Positions 20,385 through 29,148 are shown, numbered from the stretch's first letter. The stretch: 64,000 nt of DNA from an uncultured Alphaproteobacteria bacterium (GCA_902527045.1 CABZNL010000001.1:62001-126000); one strand, 5' to 3'. Numbers and translations are program-made. Notes: a model not told the origin generated them from the letters alone.

Positions 20385-21536
20385 TTAGTAAAGTTTTTCA
20401 ATGGCAATTGCTAATCCTTGTCCACCACCAATACACATACTTGCGACACCAACTTTTTGTTTTGTTCGCCTTAATTGATGAGCCAAGGTTGTGACTATTC
20501 TCGCACCAGAACAACCAATTGGGTGACCTAGTGCAATAGCCCCCCCAGCAATATTTAATTTGTTTGGATCTATTTTTAGTGATCGTTGAACTGCAACTGA
20601 AGTTGCAGAAAATGCCTCATTAATCTCTACGAGATCAAAATAACCAATATTAACATCCATTTTCTTCATTAATTTCTGAATTGCTATAATAGGAGTGACT
20701 CCCATATAATCAGGGTTTCCGGCTGATGAGGCCCAAGATAGAATTTTTGCTATAGGTCTAATTTTATTAGATTTAATATACATCTCTGAAGCTAAGGCTA
20801 AAAAACTAGCGCCATCGTTTAGCGAAGAAGCATTTCCGGCCGTAACAGTGCCAGACTTTTTAAAAACAGCTTTAAGTTGGCCGAGTTTAACAAGTGTTGT
20901 ATCTTTGCGAACCTCATCTTTGTAAGTTGATTTAATCAATTCATTTTTATAATAATTATTTTTTATAGCCTTATATGTTTTCAGATATGACTGATAAGCA
21001 AATTGATCTTGGTCTCGTCTAGTGACATTATATCTTCTTGAAACATTTTCTGCAGTTATGCCCATATGCTCTTTTGAAAATGCATCTGTTAGTCCATCGT
21101 TCACTAAGGTGTCAATAAAAACATTATTCCCTAATTTTTTTTCACCTGTCCTACTTAAATAAGCATGACGTGATCTAGACATACTTTCCTGACCTCCGAC
21201 AATTAATAAGTCAGACTCCCCTGAATAAATTTTAGATGACCCATCCATGGTGGCTCTCATGCCACTACCACAAACTTGATTTACAACATAAGCGAAAGAG
21301 GACTGTTGCATTCCTGAATTTAAAGCAACTTGCCTGGCTGTATTCATACCAAGACCACTTGTTAAGACCTGTCCCAAAATAAGCCCTTCTATTTCTTTTG
21401 TATTAATTTTTTTATTTCTTTCAAATAAGTCCTTAAGGCAAGAAACTCCTAAATCAACTGACTCAGTTTTTTTGTAGTTTCCAAGATAGGCCCCAATGGG
21501 TGTTCTGACTGCATCAATTATAAAAACATCATTCAT
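20385..21536 (-). CDS. Acetyl-CoA C-acetyltransferase (thiolase)
   Basis: This thiolase cleaves acetoacetyl-CoA to two acetyl-CoA, or the reverse. The nucleophilic Cys lies in NQVCGSGMRATMDG near residue 90. The C-terminal half has NEAFSATSVAVQRSL, GGAIALGHPIGCSGARIV and CIGGGQGLAIAIE, the last holding the second catalytic Cys. It has 383 residues, near the usual 390. It overlaps the acetoacetyl-CoA synthetase gene by eight bases, which points to biosynthetic-type thiolase action on acetoacetyl-CoA rather than long-chain beta-oxidation. Confidence 0.93.
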   Translation of the reverse strand: MNDVFIIDAVRTPIGAYLGNYKKTESVDLGVSCLKDLFERNKKINTKEIEGLILGQVLTSGLGMNTARQVALNSGMQQSSFAYVVNQVCGSGMRATMDGSSKIYSGESDLLIVGGQESMSRSRHAYLSRTGEKKLGNNVFIDTLVNDGLTDAFSKEHMGITAENVSRRYNVTRRDQDQFAYQSYLKTYKAIKNNYYKNELIKSTYKDEVRKDTTLVKLGQLKAVFKKSGTVTAGNASSLNDGASFLALASEMYIKSNKIRPIAKILSWASSAGNPDYMGVTPIIAIQKLMKKMDVNIGYFDLVEINEAFSATSVAVQRSLKIDPNKLNIAGGAIALGHPIGCSGARIVTTLAHQLRRTKQKVGVASMCIGGGQGLAIAIEKLY

Positions 21537-23451
21537 TTACATTTATCGTCCTATATTCACTTACTGATTCAGGGTTTGCCAATGATCCTAAATTTTGCAC
21601 TTTATCATTATTGATGATTTTTTTGACAATTATTTCAGAGTTTTTTCCACTTTTTGTTCTTGGAATATCTTTTACTACAAATACCTTCCAGGGAACATGT
21701 CTTGGACTAAGGGATGTTTTAAGATGTTTTTTCAATACCTCCCTAAAATCAATAGTAATTTTTGAAGTTGATAATTTCAAAAAAAGTACAATTTTTTCAT
21801 CATTTTCAGCCATATATCCTGTTGCCAAACAATCTTCAATCCAGTGAAATTTTTGCAAACTATTATAGATTTCACCGGTACCTATTCTTACTCCACCTGG
21901 GTTTAATGTAGCATCTGACCTTCCAAATATTACATAACCTCCATTATTTGTTTTTTTTACATAATCTCCGTGGGCCCATATATTTGGAAATTTTTCAAAG
22001 TAAGCAGATTTATATTTTCTATTAAGCTTGTCATTCCAAAAATAAATAGGTTTAGATGGGAAGGGTGTCTTACAAACCAACTCACCAGTTTTTTTTGTTG
22101 GTTTGCCCTTTTCATTGAAAACATCAATGTTCATACCAAGACCTGGTCCTTGAATTTCGCCAGAATAAACGGGTAGAGTTGGTATTCCTAACATAAAACA
22201 CGAGACAATATCTGTACCACCACTCACTGAATGTATGAATGATTGAGAGTTTAAACTTTTATTTATAAATTTAAAAGTATCTGGACTTAGAGGAGAGCCA
22301 GTAGATATAAAACAGCTAATTTTTTTTAAAATGTTTTTTTTATTAGATTTGTATTTGTTCTGAATAGTTTCATAAATCTTTGCACCAGCACCTAACATTG
22401 TTGATTTAGTATCTTTTGTCATACTAATAACTCGATTAGTATTTGGGTAAAATGGAGATCCATCATAAAGAACAATTGTAGATCCCAATAATAAGTTTGA
22501 AACAGTCCAATTCCACATCATCCATCCACATGTTGTTAAAAAAAGCATCTTGTCTTTTGATTTAACATTAGTATGTAGTGCCAATTCTTTTAAATGCTGA
22601 AGAAGTGAGCCACCATGACCGTGTGTAATACATTTGGGAAGTCCCGTAGTCCCACTAGAAAATAAAACATAAAGAGGATGGTTGAAATCTAATAAGACAT
22701 GCTCATTAATTCTCTTATATTTTTTTTGAGATATAATTTTTTTAAATTGAGAGGTGTTCTTATTGGAAGGGTAACTAGTTTTTAAAATTAATGGATTGTT
22801 TAAGTTTTGTTTTAATAATCTTAAGTTTTTTGAATAATCAAATTTTTTGCCATTGTAAAAATAATGATCAGCAATAATTAGCAGTTTAGGTTTTAATTGG
22901 GAAAACCGGTCAATCACAGCTTGTGTTCCAAAATCAGCGGAACAAGATGACCAAACTGCACCTATTTTAGCGGCTGATAAGAAACTAATTATCGTGTCTG
23001 GTATATTTGGAAGATATCCAACTACAACATCACCTTTTTTAATGTCTAAACCTAGAAAGAAGTTGCTTAAAGCATTGACTCTCACGTTCAAATCACAGTA
23101 GGTTATTATTTCTTTATATTTATTTTCTCCAATAAATTCAATTGCAGTATTTGAAGAATTATTTTTATAAATTAAGTCATAGTAATTAAGACTACAGTTA
23201 TTAAAAAAAATAGAATTCCAAAAGGAATTTTTTTTATTGTAAGCTTTGAATGATTTTTTCTTCTCTAAATGAATATTAAAATATTCAACTAGAGACTCCC
23301 AAAAATTTTCTGGATATTGATTGCTCCACTGCCAAAGTTTATTATAACTTGAAAATTTTTTAAGAAATTTTTTCTCTAAATATGTTTGAAATTTATAAAG
23401 ATTTGTTGATTTAATAAATTGATTAGTTGGTTCAAATAATTTATCCATCAT
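21529..23451 (-). CDS. Acetoacetyl-CoA synthetase (acetoacetate-CoA ligase)
   Basis: This adenylate-forming enzyme activates acetoacetate with ATP and CoA; the neighbouring thiolase then yields acetyl-CoA. Motifs are LFSSGTTGLPKCITHGHGG (AMP-binding P-loop), VSGGTDIVSCF, GRSDATLNPGGVRIGTGEIY and, at the C-terminus, IPRTKSGKNSEI with the catalytic lysine. The N-terminal WSNQYPENFWESLVEYFNI matches the ACS N-terminal domain. The length of 640 residues is typical of AACS. The start overlaps the thioesterase gene by 11 bases. It fits a ketone-body or polyhydroxybutyrate-breakdown route; no phb genes are seen here. Confidence 0.92.
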   Translation of the reverse strand: MMDKLFEPTNQFIKSTNLYKFQTYLEKKFLKKFSSYNKLWQWSNQYPENFWESLVEYFNIHLEKKKSFKAYNKKNSFWNSIFFNNCSLNYYDLIYKNNSSNTAIEFIGENKYKEIITYCDLNVRVNALSNFFLGLDIKKGDVVVGYLPNIPDTIISFLSAAKIGAVWSSCSADFGTQAVIDRFSQLKPKLLIIADHYFYNGKKFDYSKNLRLLKQNLNNPLILKTSYPSNKNTSQFKKIISQKKYKRINEHVLLDFNHPLYVLFSSGTTGLPKCITHGHGGSLLQHLKELALHTNVKSKDKMLFLTTCGWMMWNWTVSNLLLGSTIVLYDGSPFYPNTNRVISMTKDTKSTMLGAGAKIYETIQNKYKSNKKNILKKISCFISTGSPLSPDTFKFINKSLNSQSFIHSVSGGTDIVSCFMLGIPTLPVYSGEIQGPGLGMNIDVFNEKGKPTKKTGELVCKTPFPSKPIYFWNDKLNRKYKSAYFEKFPNIWAHGDYVKKTNNGGYVIFGRSDATLNPGGVRIGTGEIYNSLQKFHWIEDCLATGYMAENDEKIVLFLKLSTSKITIDFREVLKKHLKTSLSPRHVPWKVFVVKDIPRTKSGKNSEIIVKKIINNDKVQNLGSLANPESVSEYRTINVNE

Positions 23452-23839
23452 TATTTTTCATTAAACTATGAAGCTCGTTGGGTATCTTACAAGGAGCTCC
23501 TTGGGAGTTTACACAAACTATCAAAATTTTGGATCTAAAAATAATTTTATTACGTCTTAAGAGATTTTGTTCAAGTTCAAATGAAACATTTTTAAGAGCC
23601 AAAACTCTACTTTGAACATTTAAAGTGTCCTCAAGTTTACAAGACTCAATATAGTCACATTCAATTTTTTTAACAAGAAAAAGTCGATCATAGTCTTTAA
23701 GTAATGTGGTGAGTGTGAAACCTAATTCATTAATCATTTCAGTGCGTGCTCTCTCAATAAATTTCAAATAGTTTGCATAATACACCACTCCACCAGCGTC
23801 TGTGTCTTCGTAATAAATTTTAAAAGTATATTGGAACAT
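23441..23839 (-). CDS. YbgC-type acyl-CoA thioesterase (hotdog fold)
   Basis: The 132-residue protein is a single hotdog domain. The signature YYEDTDAGGVVYYANYLKFIERART at the N-terminus contains the catalytic Asp and the helix start of the 4-hydroxybenzoyl-CoA thioesterase / YbgC family. Such enzymes hydrolyse short acyl-CoA esters. In many proteobacteria ybgC stands with tol-pal, but here it heads the acetoacetate operon and overlaps the synthetase gene by 11 bases, which suggests a housekeeping role in recycling CoA from that pathway. Confidence 0.9.
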   Translation of the reverse strand: MFQYTFKIYYEDTDAGGVVYYANYLKFIERARTEMINELGFTLTTLLKDYDRLFLVKKIECDYIESCKLEDTLNVQSRVLALKNVSFELEQNLLRRNKIIFRSKILIVCVNSQGAPCKIPNELHSLMKNNDG

Positions 23840-23942
23840 TAAGATGTTAGACCTAGGTACAATATATAAGTAATTATAATTATAACTATACCAAAGATTA
23901 AATATCTATAATCGTTCATTTAATTAACCCTCTATGGAATTA

Positions 23943-24158
23943 TTAGGATATCTTCTCTCTCTTAAAATAGTAAATCATTTTGTGTTTCGAAGAGACGTCT
24001 GATTTTTCTTTTATGACGTTTACTAACTCCCAACCTTCTTTTCCACCTTTATTGAGCCAATCGTTTTCTGACTCTAATTCCTCATCATCCAAGTATTGGG
24101 TGTAAATTCTATACTCCCACTTTGTATGTTTTTTTTTATCAAATACTGGGTTAATCAT
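23943..24158 (-). CDS. Small protein resembling DUF4177
   Basis: This 71-residue ORF has the pattern KWEYRIYTQYLDDEELE...LNKGGKEGWELVNVI, then a C-terminal strand ending KMIYYFKRE. The WEY...L-N..G..GWELV spacing is that of DUF4177-like proteins, small beta-rich domains without a known function. There is no signal peptide. It follows another small ORF by 12 bases and both lie between the acetoacetate operon and tRNA-Arg. The domain call is from memory of the pattern. Confidence 0.55.
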   Translation of the reverse strand: MINPVFDKKKHTKWEYRIYTQYLDDEELESENDWLNKGGKEGWELVNVIKEKSDVSSKHKMIYYFKREKIS

Positions 24159-24170
24159 TTCTTTGTAACC

Positions 24171-24410
24171 TTATGCATTTAAATTATAGAAAAACCACGC
24201 TGCAGAAAAACACCATAGTGTAAGAAAAATTTTACCCAACTTATCTGCTTTTTTGAAATGTGAATTCATTTCATTCAATTGGCCATCATTTTGCTGATCT
24301 TTACTATTAGAAAAATCCTTTATTTTTTTTTGATAGAAGAATTTATAAATATTTATTGCACAGGTCCATCCTGTTAGAATATAGAAGATTGAACTAGATA
24401 AAGTAGACAT
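24171..24410 (-). CDS. Hypothetical small membrane protein
   Basis: I do not recognise this 79-residue protein. It has two likely membrane helices, one at about 6-22 (SIFYILTGWTCAINIYKF) and one at the C-terminal end (KIFLTLWCFSAAWFFYNL), separated by a polar, charged loop of about 30 residues. It is probably cotranscribed with the DUF4177-like gene 12 bases downstream. No catalytic motif is seen. Confidence 0.5.
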   Translation of the reverse strand: MSTLSSSIFYILTGWTCAINIYKFFYQKKIKDFSNSKDQQNDGQLNEMNSHFKKADKLGKIFLTLWCFSAAWFFYNLNA

Positions 24411-24453
24411 TATTTTATTTTAAAGGATTTAAAAATTAATAAAATCAATAATT

Positions 24454-24528
24454 GGTTTCGTAGTGTAACGGATAGCACAAATGACTTCGGATCATTTAGT
24501 CAGGGTTCGAATCCTTGCGGAACCGCCA
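24454..24528 (+). tRNA. tRNA-Arg (anticodon TCG)
   Basis: The acceptor stem GGTTTCG / CGGAACC pairs over seven bases with one G-T wobble. The D stem is GTGT/GCAC, the anticodon stem AATGA/TCATT with loop CTTCGGA, which gives anticodon TCG, and the T stem CAGGG/CCTTG with loop TTCGAAT. Discriminator G and an encoded CCA follow. The tRNA would read CGA and perhaps other CGN codons. It is on the plus strand, against the neighbouring genes on both sides. Confidence 0.95.
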
Positions 24529-24535
24529 AATATGA

Positions 24536-25399
24536 CTATAAAAGACTTCCCAGTCCTTGAAGTTTGTTTATGAAATCTTTGATTTGATTATTAATTTTTT
24601 GATTATCAATTTCAATTTGATCGTTTTTACTAAAATCTAAATCAAATAGACTCTCTCTATCTTGTAGCATTTCTTCTAATGTTAGATCTGCACTATTATC
24701 AAAATCAAAATTAGTTAAAATCACTTTTGTAAGCAAAGGGGTAATAGCATAACTTGAAATTATTCCAAACATTCCTGCTTCATTAAATTCTTGTCCGTTA
24801 ACAGTACTAAAGAAAACTAAAAGCTTTGATGCTCTATTAATCTCTGCATTTGAGAGAGCATTATTTTTTGAAATATCTAAAAAACTAAATAGATCTTCAA
24901 AACACTTTCCTTTATTTTTGCTAAAATTAGAACAGGATAAAGATGCTTTTGAATTCATGTAAGACAAAACCTCTCCAAATAACAGAGTTATGCTAGCAGG
25001 AGTGCTATCACATTTAGCATATGTAAAAGTATTATTCGTATTATTTAGAAAGTCATATGACCCCTCTGGGTTATCCAAATCTTCAAAAACGATCTCTAAA
25101 ATATCATTATCAAGTTTCATAAATATATTATTGAATTCAAATATCTCACCATCTAGATAAGTCCAATTTTCATATACTTTTGAGTCTGTAAACTGAAGAT
25201 AGAAATAAGTATACTCATCAGTTTCATCCTGACTCTCATAAAGATTAAAATAACTGCTTTCACTGATAATAAAAACATCCTGTTCTTTTGAACAATCATT
25301 GCTCCAAGTGCCATGAAATTTTTCGGGAATTAAATTTTCAGCAATTAATGAAAGCGGAAAAATTAAAAAAGATATATAAAAAACAAAATAATGTCTCAT
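24536..25399 (-). CDS. Secreted EF-hand (calcium-binding-like) protein of unknown role
   Basis: This 287-residue protein starts with a signal peptide (about 1-20, ending SLIAEN). Residues 25-130 form a region with Trp and Cys (HGTWSNDCSKEQ) that may be a small beta domain. The C-terminal half has EF-hand-like loops: D175-x-S-x-N-x-A-L-S-x-x-E186, a canonical one at D232-x-D-x-S-x-D-L-T-x-x-E243, and a third, weaker loop from D255. It is probably periplasmic or surface-bound and binds calcium. It begins upstream of the nucleosidase gene and ends seven bases from tRNA-Arg. The function is not known to me. Confidence 0.65.
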   Translation of the reverse strand: MRHYFVFYISFLIFPLSLIAENLIPEKFHGTWSNDCSKEQDVFIISESSYFNLYESQDETDEYTYFYLQFTDSKVYENWTYLDGEIFEFNNIFMKLDNDILEIVFEDLDNPEGSYDFLNNTNNTFTYAKCDSTPASITLLFGEVLSYMNSKASLSCSNFSKNKGKCFEDLFSFLDISKNNALSNAEINRASKLLVFFSTVNGQEFNEAGMFGIISSYAITPLLTKVILTNFDFDNSADLTLEEMLQDRESLFDLDFSKNDQIEIDNQKINNQIKDFINKLQGLGSLL

Positions 25400-25512
25400 T
25401 TTTAAGCTTTAGGTAAATAATTTTAAATTAAAAAAATTTTAAGTAAAATAAACTTTTTTAAATAATAAACGCTAATCCTAGATATTTATAAATAACTTTG
25501 AACCATATAATA

Positions 25513-25542
25513 AGAGTTCGAACTATTGCAGCAAAGCCAAAA
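25513..25542 (+). repeat. Degenerate direct repeat of the tRNA-Arg(TCG) 3' end
   Basis: This 30-base stretch matches 24502-24531, the T arm to CCA end of tRNA-Arg, at 21 of 30 positions without gaps. It includes GTTCGAA and a GCCA-like end, in the same orientation about 1 kb downstream. The T stem can no longer pair, so this is not a tRNA. The arrangement resembles an old attachment site or a decayed tRNA copy on the far side of the EF-hand gene. The match was seen by eye. Confidence 0.4.
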
Positions 25543-25554
25543 ATAACTAATAAT

Positions 25555-26094
25555 ATGTCAATGGACACAGTTTTTGTTGCAGCACTTAGAGAGGAAGTGG
25601 TCGGTCTAGAGTATTTTCATTTACTAGGTGTTGGTAAGATTAATGCTGCTTTTAGAACGTCTGAAATTATTGCTAATCTTCAACCAAAAGAAATAGTAAA
25701 TTTTGGTACAGCAGGTGCAGTTAATAAAAATTTAAAAGGTATTATAGAGTGCACAAAGTTTTTTCAAAGAGATATGGATTGTAGAGGTTTACTAGATCTT
25801 AAACTAGGCGATACACCCTTTGATGATTTAAATGAAATTATATTTTCAACTGATGGTTTTTCGTGTGGAACAGGTGATAATTTTGTTAAAAAAGAAATTG
25901 AGATGCAAGTAGATGTAGTTGATATGGAGGCATACGCAATTGCAAAAGTTTGTTATATAAATAAAATAAAATTTAGATGCTTTAAATTTATTTCTGATAA
26001 TGCTGATCAAAATGCTAATTTAAATTGGATTGATAACTTGAAACTTGGAGCTAGGAAATTTGAAAAGTTTAGAAAAGAAAAGCTAATCAAATAG
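25555..26094 (+). CDS. MTA/SAH-nucleosidase-like phosphorylase-family protein
   Basis: The 179-residue protein belongs to the PNP/UDP nucleosidase fold. VAALREEV holds the Glu expected near residue 13, GTAGAV the ribose-binding loop, VDMEAYAIAKVC the Met-Glu contact and FISDNADQ the catalytic Asp. E. coli MtnN has about 232 residues; here the segment after REEV is shorter, as is the linker before DMEA. A TTG upstream at 25498 would extend the frame, but those residues overlap the tRNA-like repeat and do not match the family, so the ATG at 25555 is preferred. It probably removes adenine from methylthioadenosine or adenosylhomocysteine. Confidence 0.78.
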   Translation: MSMDTVFVAALREEVVGLEYFHLLGVGKINAAFRTSEIIANLQPKEIVNFGTAGAVNKNLKGIIECTKFFQRDMDCRGLLDLKLGDTPFDDLNEIIFSTDGFSCGTGDNFVKKEIEMQVDVVDMEAYAIAKVCYINKIKFRCFKFISDNADQNANLNWIDNLKLGARKFEKFRKEKLIK

Positions 26095-26130
26095 AGTCTT
26101 TTATCGTAATTTGAGTTTTTTAAGTTGAGG

Positions 26131-27555
26131 TTAATTCTTTCTAAACTTTAACAATTTTAATTTATTTAAATTTAAATCTTCTGGGAGTTTCTTAAAAAAA
26201 TCATTTAATCCTCTTATAATTACATAAGTGATTATAAAACTCATAACTGTGTCACTCAAAAAATGATCCCCCTCCATAATTCTTAACAAAGAGATTAAGA
26301 ATATGAATGCATAGGCAAATGTATTCCATGAAGATTTATTAAAGATAATTAATAAAGCCAATGATAGAGTGAAGAAAGATACGTCTCCTGAAACAAAACT
26401 GCAATTAGTGCTACAATAATCTACATTTAACCATGGTATGGTAAATGGCTCTTGGCCGCCAAACTGGATTGTATCATTAGGTCTTGCTCGCCCCCAAAGA
26501 TTTTTAAAAATAGAATTAACAACAACACCTGTTCCTAAGATAAGACAAGAGAATAAGTAAACCCATTCCCTGACCGGAATATTTAAAATTTTTTCTTTAA
26601 AATAAATTTGTTTAATAACTGCAGCTAAAGGAACAAAGAAAACTAGTAATGCCATAAGTGGTAGGAGCATTTTGCGAATAAAGTAAATAAACCAATCGGA
26701 CTCGGTTGCGATAAATTTACTATCTTGTCCAAAGAATAAACCGCTAACTGTTATGTCTAAAGAAGGGAATAAGAAGAAAATTATAGAGAGTAACAAGGTT
26801 ATTGTGAGGGTTTTAAAGTAAAAATTGAAATTCAAATAGAGAGAAAAAATACTTTTATAAACATTGGCAATATAACTTGAAATTATATTTACATTCGAAT
26901 TTGGGATAAGTTTTTCACCTTCTGTCGTAAACAATATTTTTTTACTAGCTAAATTTTTTGAGATAAATATCGAGGAAAGATATGCAACTAGTGCTCCTCC
27001 AAAAATATCACTTATAAAATGAGCACCGACTATAACCCTTGTAGAGGCAATTATAATAGCGAGTGTTATCAAAATGTTCTTAATTTTTGGAAATAATAGA
27101 ACCATACAAAAGATAAATGCAAATATAGTTGCCGTATGACCTGATGGGAATGAATGCCACTTCGAATCAAAACTTATAATACTTAAAGATTTTTGTTCAA
27201 AACCATTAAATAAAACTGGTCTTGGTCTTCCAATAATATGTTTTAATATTTGTGTGACTATACCGCTTAATAAAATATTCAAAAAAATAAATATACTTAT
27301 CTCACTGATAGTATTAAGGATCTGATTTTTAGTTTTAATTATTTTTACTATTGTCCATACTAAAATCGTGGGTATGAAAAAATATAAAGAATCTCCAAAA
27401 TGAGTAAGAGTTCCAAAAAATGACTTTGTTTGATAATTTAAGCTATCAAAGAATGAAGCTATAGAGTAATCGAATAATAAAAAAAAAAGAGCACCAATTA
27501 GCATATAAATGCTGACTCTTTTTTCTTGTGAATTCAGTTGATTTAGAAAAGTCAT
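26131..27555 (-). CDS. Membrane protein with two tandem PAP2 phosphatase domains
   Basis: This 474-residue inner-membrane protein has two PAP2 (type 2 phosphatidic acid phosphatase) modules. The first (about 60-200) has all three motifs: KHIIGRPRP, FPSGHTAT and RVIVGAHFISD. The second (about 330-455) has KNLWGRARP and RIMEGDHFLSD but VSGD in place of PSGH, so its acid/base His is replaced by Asp. Family members remove phosphates from lipid phosphates such as undecaprenyl pyrophosphate or lipid A. It overlaps the upstream GT-C-like gene by four bases and probably acts with it on envelope lipids. Confidence 0.85.
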   Translation of the reverse strand: MTFLNQLNSQEKRVSIYMLIGALFFLLFDYSIASFFDSLNYQTKSFFGTLTHFGDSLYFFIPTILVWTIVKIIKTKNQILNTISEISIFIFLNILLSGIVTQILKHIIGRPRPVLFNGFEQKSLSIISFDSKWHSFPSGHTATIFAFIFCMVLLFPKIKNILITLAIIIASTRVIVGAHFISDIFGGALVAYLSSIFISKNLASKKILFTTEGEKLIPNSNVNIISSYIANVYKSIFSLYLNFNFYFKTLTITLLLSIIFFLFPSLDITVSGLFFGQDSKFIATESDWFIYFIRKMLLPLMALLVFFVPLAAVIKQIYFKEKILNIPVREWVYLFSCLILGTGVVVNSIFKNLWGRARPNDTIQFGGQEPFTIPWLNVDYCSTNCSFVSGDVSFFTLSLALLIIFNKSSWNTFAYAFIFLISLLRIMEGDHFLSDTVMSFIITYVIIRGLNDFFKKLPEDLNLNKLKLLKFRKN

Positions 27556-29042
27556 AATTTTTTAAAGTTGAGATTAATATAAGATTTTGATGTCAAATCT
27601 AATATATTTTTATTTATAGCATCACCATCGTTAATAGGGGTATTATCAAGCGAGCTAAATGTTAGTACTATTTGACAATCAGAAAAATAATCTGGTTTAA
27701 CTCTATCACTAAAAAATAACATAAGATCCAAGGGATAGTCCTCTTTTAATATAAATTCAGTTTTTTGTATATCACAATTGAGCTCATTTACTAAGATATC
27801 AGGTATTACAAAACTTAATATTTTTGACATATATTGAGAGTAAAAAAATATTATAGAAAAAGATAAACTTAAAATTAGGGAAAATGAGATAGTTTTATAT
27901 ACGGCAGTTATAGATTTTTTCTGCAATGATAAAATAGGATTAATTAATGAGGCCAAAATTATTGAACTATAGAAGAGATAATTAATATGGGGTATGTCTG
28001 ACATATTTTGATAAAGAGATGTATCAATATAAATAATGATAGCTGGCATTAAAATAAGACTAATTAAAAAAATTTTTGACCATTTTAATTCTACAAATTC
28101 TAATGTTCTAAAAATATAAATGGACATTATTGGTACCATAAACACCAATATTGATAAATTTAATTTATTTGAAAAAATAAATAAAAACCAAGAAATAATT
28201 ATTAATGAAAAAAATGTTATTAAATCCTTGTTCCAATTAACTCTTTTGAAAACATTATAAAATATAGCGATAATCAACAGACTTATTAAAGGAAGTAAAA
28301 AAATAATACTCTCTATAATTCTCTTAATTAAAATGGATAAATCATAGTTAAAGGTGGAAAGGTTATTTGTTTCATTAATACCCTTAATAATTAAAAATAT
28401 TAAAGCTATTATATATATTGAGCAAAGATAAGAAATTAAGCTCAATCGTTTTTTCTTTTCTAATTTTAGATTGAATAATTTTAATATAGTCAAGAACGAG
28501 ATTAAAAAAATAAAGAAGAAATTATTTAAAGTTAATGCAATTAAACTAAAAAAAATAAAAAAGAGTACATTTAAAATCTTTTCTTCATCAAAAATTCTCA
28601 TTAAATAATAAATTATTAATAAAGTTATTAATCCTGAAAGAAGAGAGCCATTAATGGTTGTTAATGAAATTAAAATTGTGCCACTAAATAATACTGCAGT
28701 GAGTGGCATTAAATAATGAAGATCATAAAATTTAAATTTAATAATTTTATAGGTGACTAAAATTACTAATCCTAAGTAAATAAAATTTAGAAATCTTAAT
28801 AAAAGGTAATTATCTAAAGCAAATACATTAGACATCTTGATAGCAAGATTTAATAATATTAAATGTAGATTTATAAAATCTGAAAAATTTGAAACTAAAT
28901 TATTATTTTTTAAAGAAATTAATAAATTTAAATCATCAGTAAAATAGTAAGGTGTACCTAAACTGATTGCTGCTAACAAGCATATCCAAATGATGGTGTA
29001 AAAAATAGTAGGAATGCTTTCTGGGAATCTAAAGAAGTTCAT
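27552..29042 (-). CDS. Polytopic membrane protein, GT-C glycosyltransferase-like
   Basis: This 496-residue protein is very hydrophobic, with about eleven or twelve likely membrane helices and a C-terminal soluble tail of some 80 residues. After the first helix it has YYFTDDLNLL with Asp36-Asp37, where GT-C glycosyltransferases (ArnT or PMT type) have their acidic pair. That and the overlap with the PAP2 gene suggest transfer of a sugar from a polyprenyl-phosphate carrier. The similarity is only topological; it could be another envelope protein. Its start faces the hairpin-rich gap before the aminotransferase. Confidence 0.5.
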   Translation of the reverse strand: MNFFRFPESIPTIFYTIIWICLLAAISLGTPYYFTDDLNLLISLKNNNLVSNFSDFINLHLILLNLAIKMSNVFALDNYLLLRFLNFIYLGLVILVTYKIIKFKFYDLHYLMPLTAVLFSGTILISLTTINGSLLSGLITLLIIYYLMRIFDEEKILNVLFFIFFSLIALTLNNFFFIFLISFLTILKLFNLKLEKKKRLSLISYLCSIYIIALIFLIIKGINETNNLSTFNYDLSILIKRIIESIIFLLPLISLLIIAIFYNVFKRVNWNKDLITFFSLIIISWFLFIFSNKLNLSILVFMVPIMSIYIFRTLEFVELKWSKIFLISLILMPAIIIYIDTSLYQNMSDIPHINYLFYSSIILASLINPILSLQKKSITAVYKTISFSLILSLSFSIIFFYSQYMSKILSFVIPDILVNELNCDIQKTEFILKEDYPLDLMLFFSDRVKPDYFSDCQIVLTFSSLDNTPINDGDAINKNILDLTSKSYINLNFKKL

Positions 29043-29148
29043 TTTTTGATTTAACTAAGTTTAGTAGCATATAGATCTAATTTATTCTATATATTGTGGT
29101 TATTTCAATTTTCTTGATGTTGTTTTTGAGCCTATTTATAATGATTTT

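Noticed and set aside
25513-25542. A second functional tRNA gene
   Set aside because: Only the T-loop/CCA region resembles a tRNA; T stem and acceptor stem do not pair and no anticodon arm can be built.
25498-25554. TTG start extending the nucleosidase upstream
   Set aside because: The added residues overlap the tRNA-like repeat and do not resemble the family, while an ATG at 25555 starts right before the first conserved strand.
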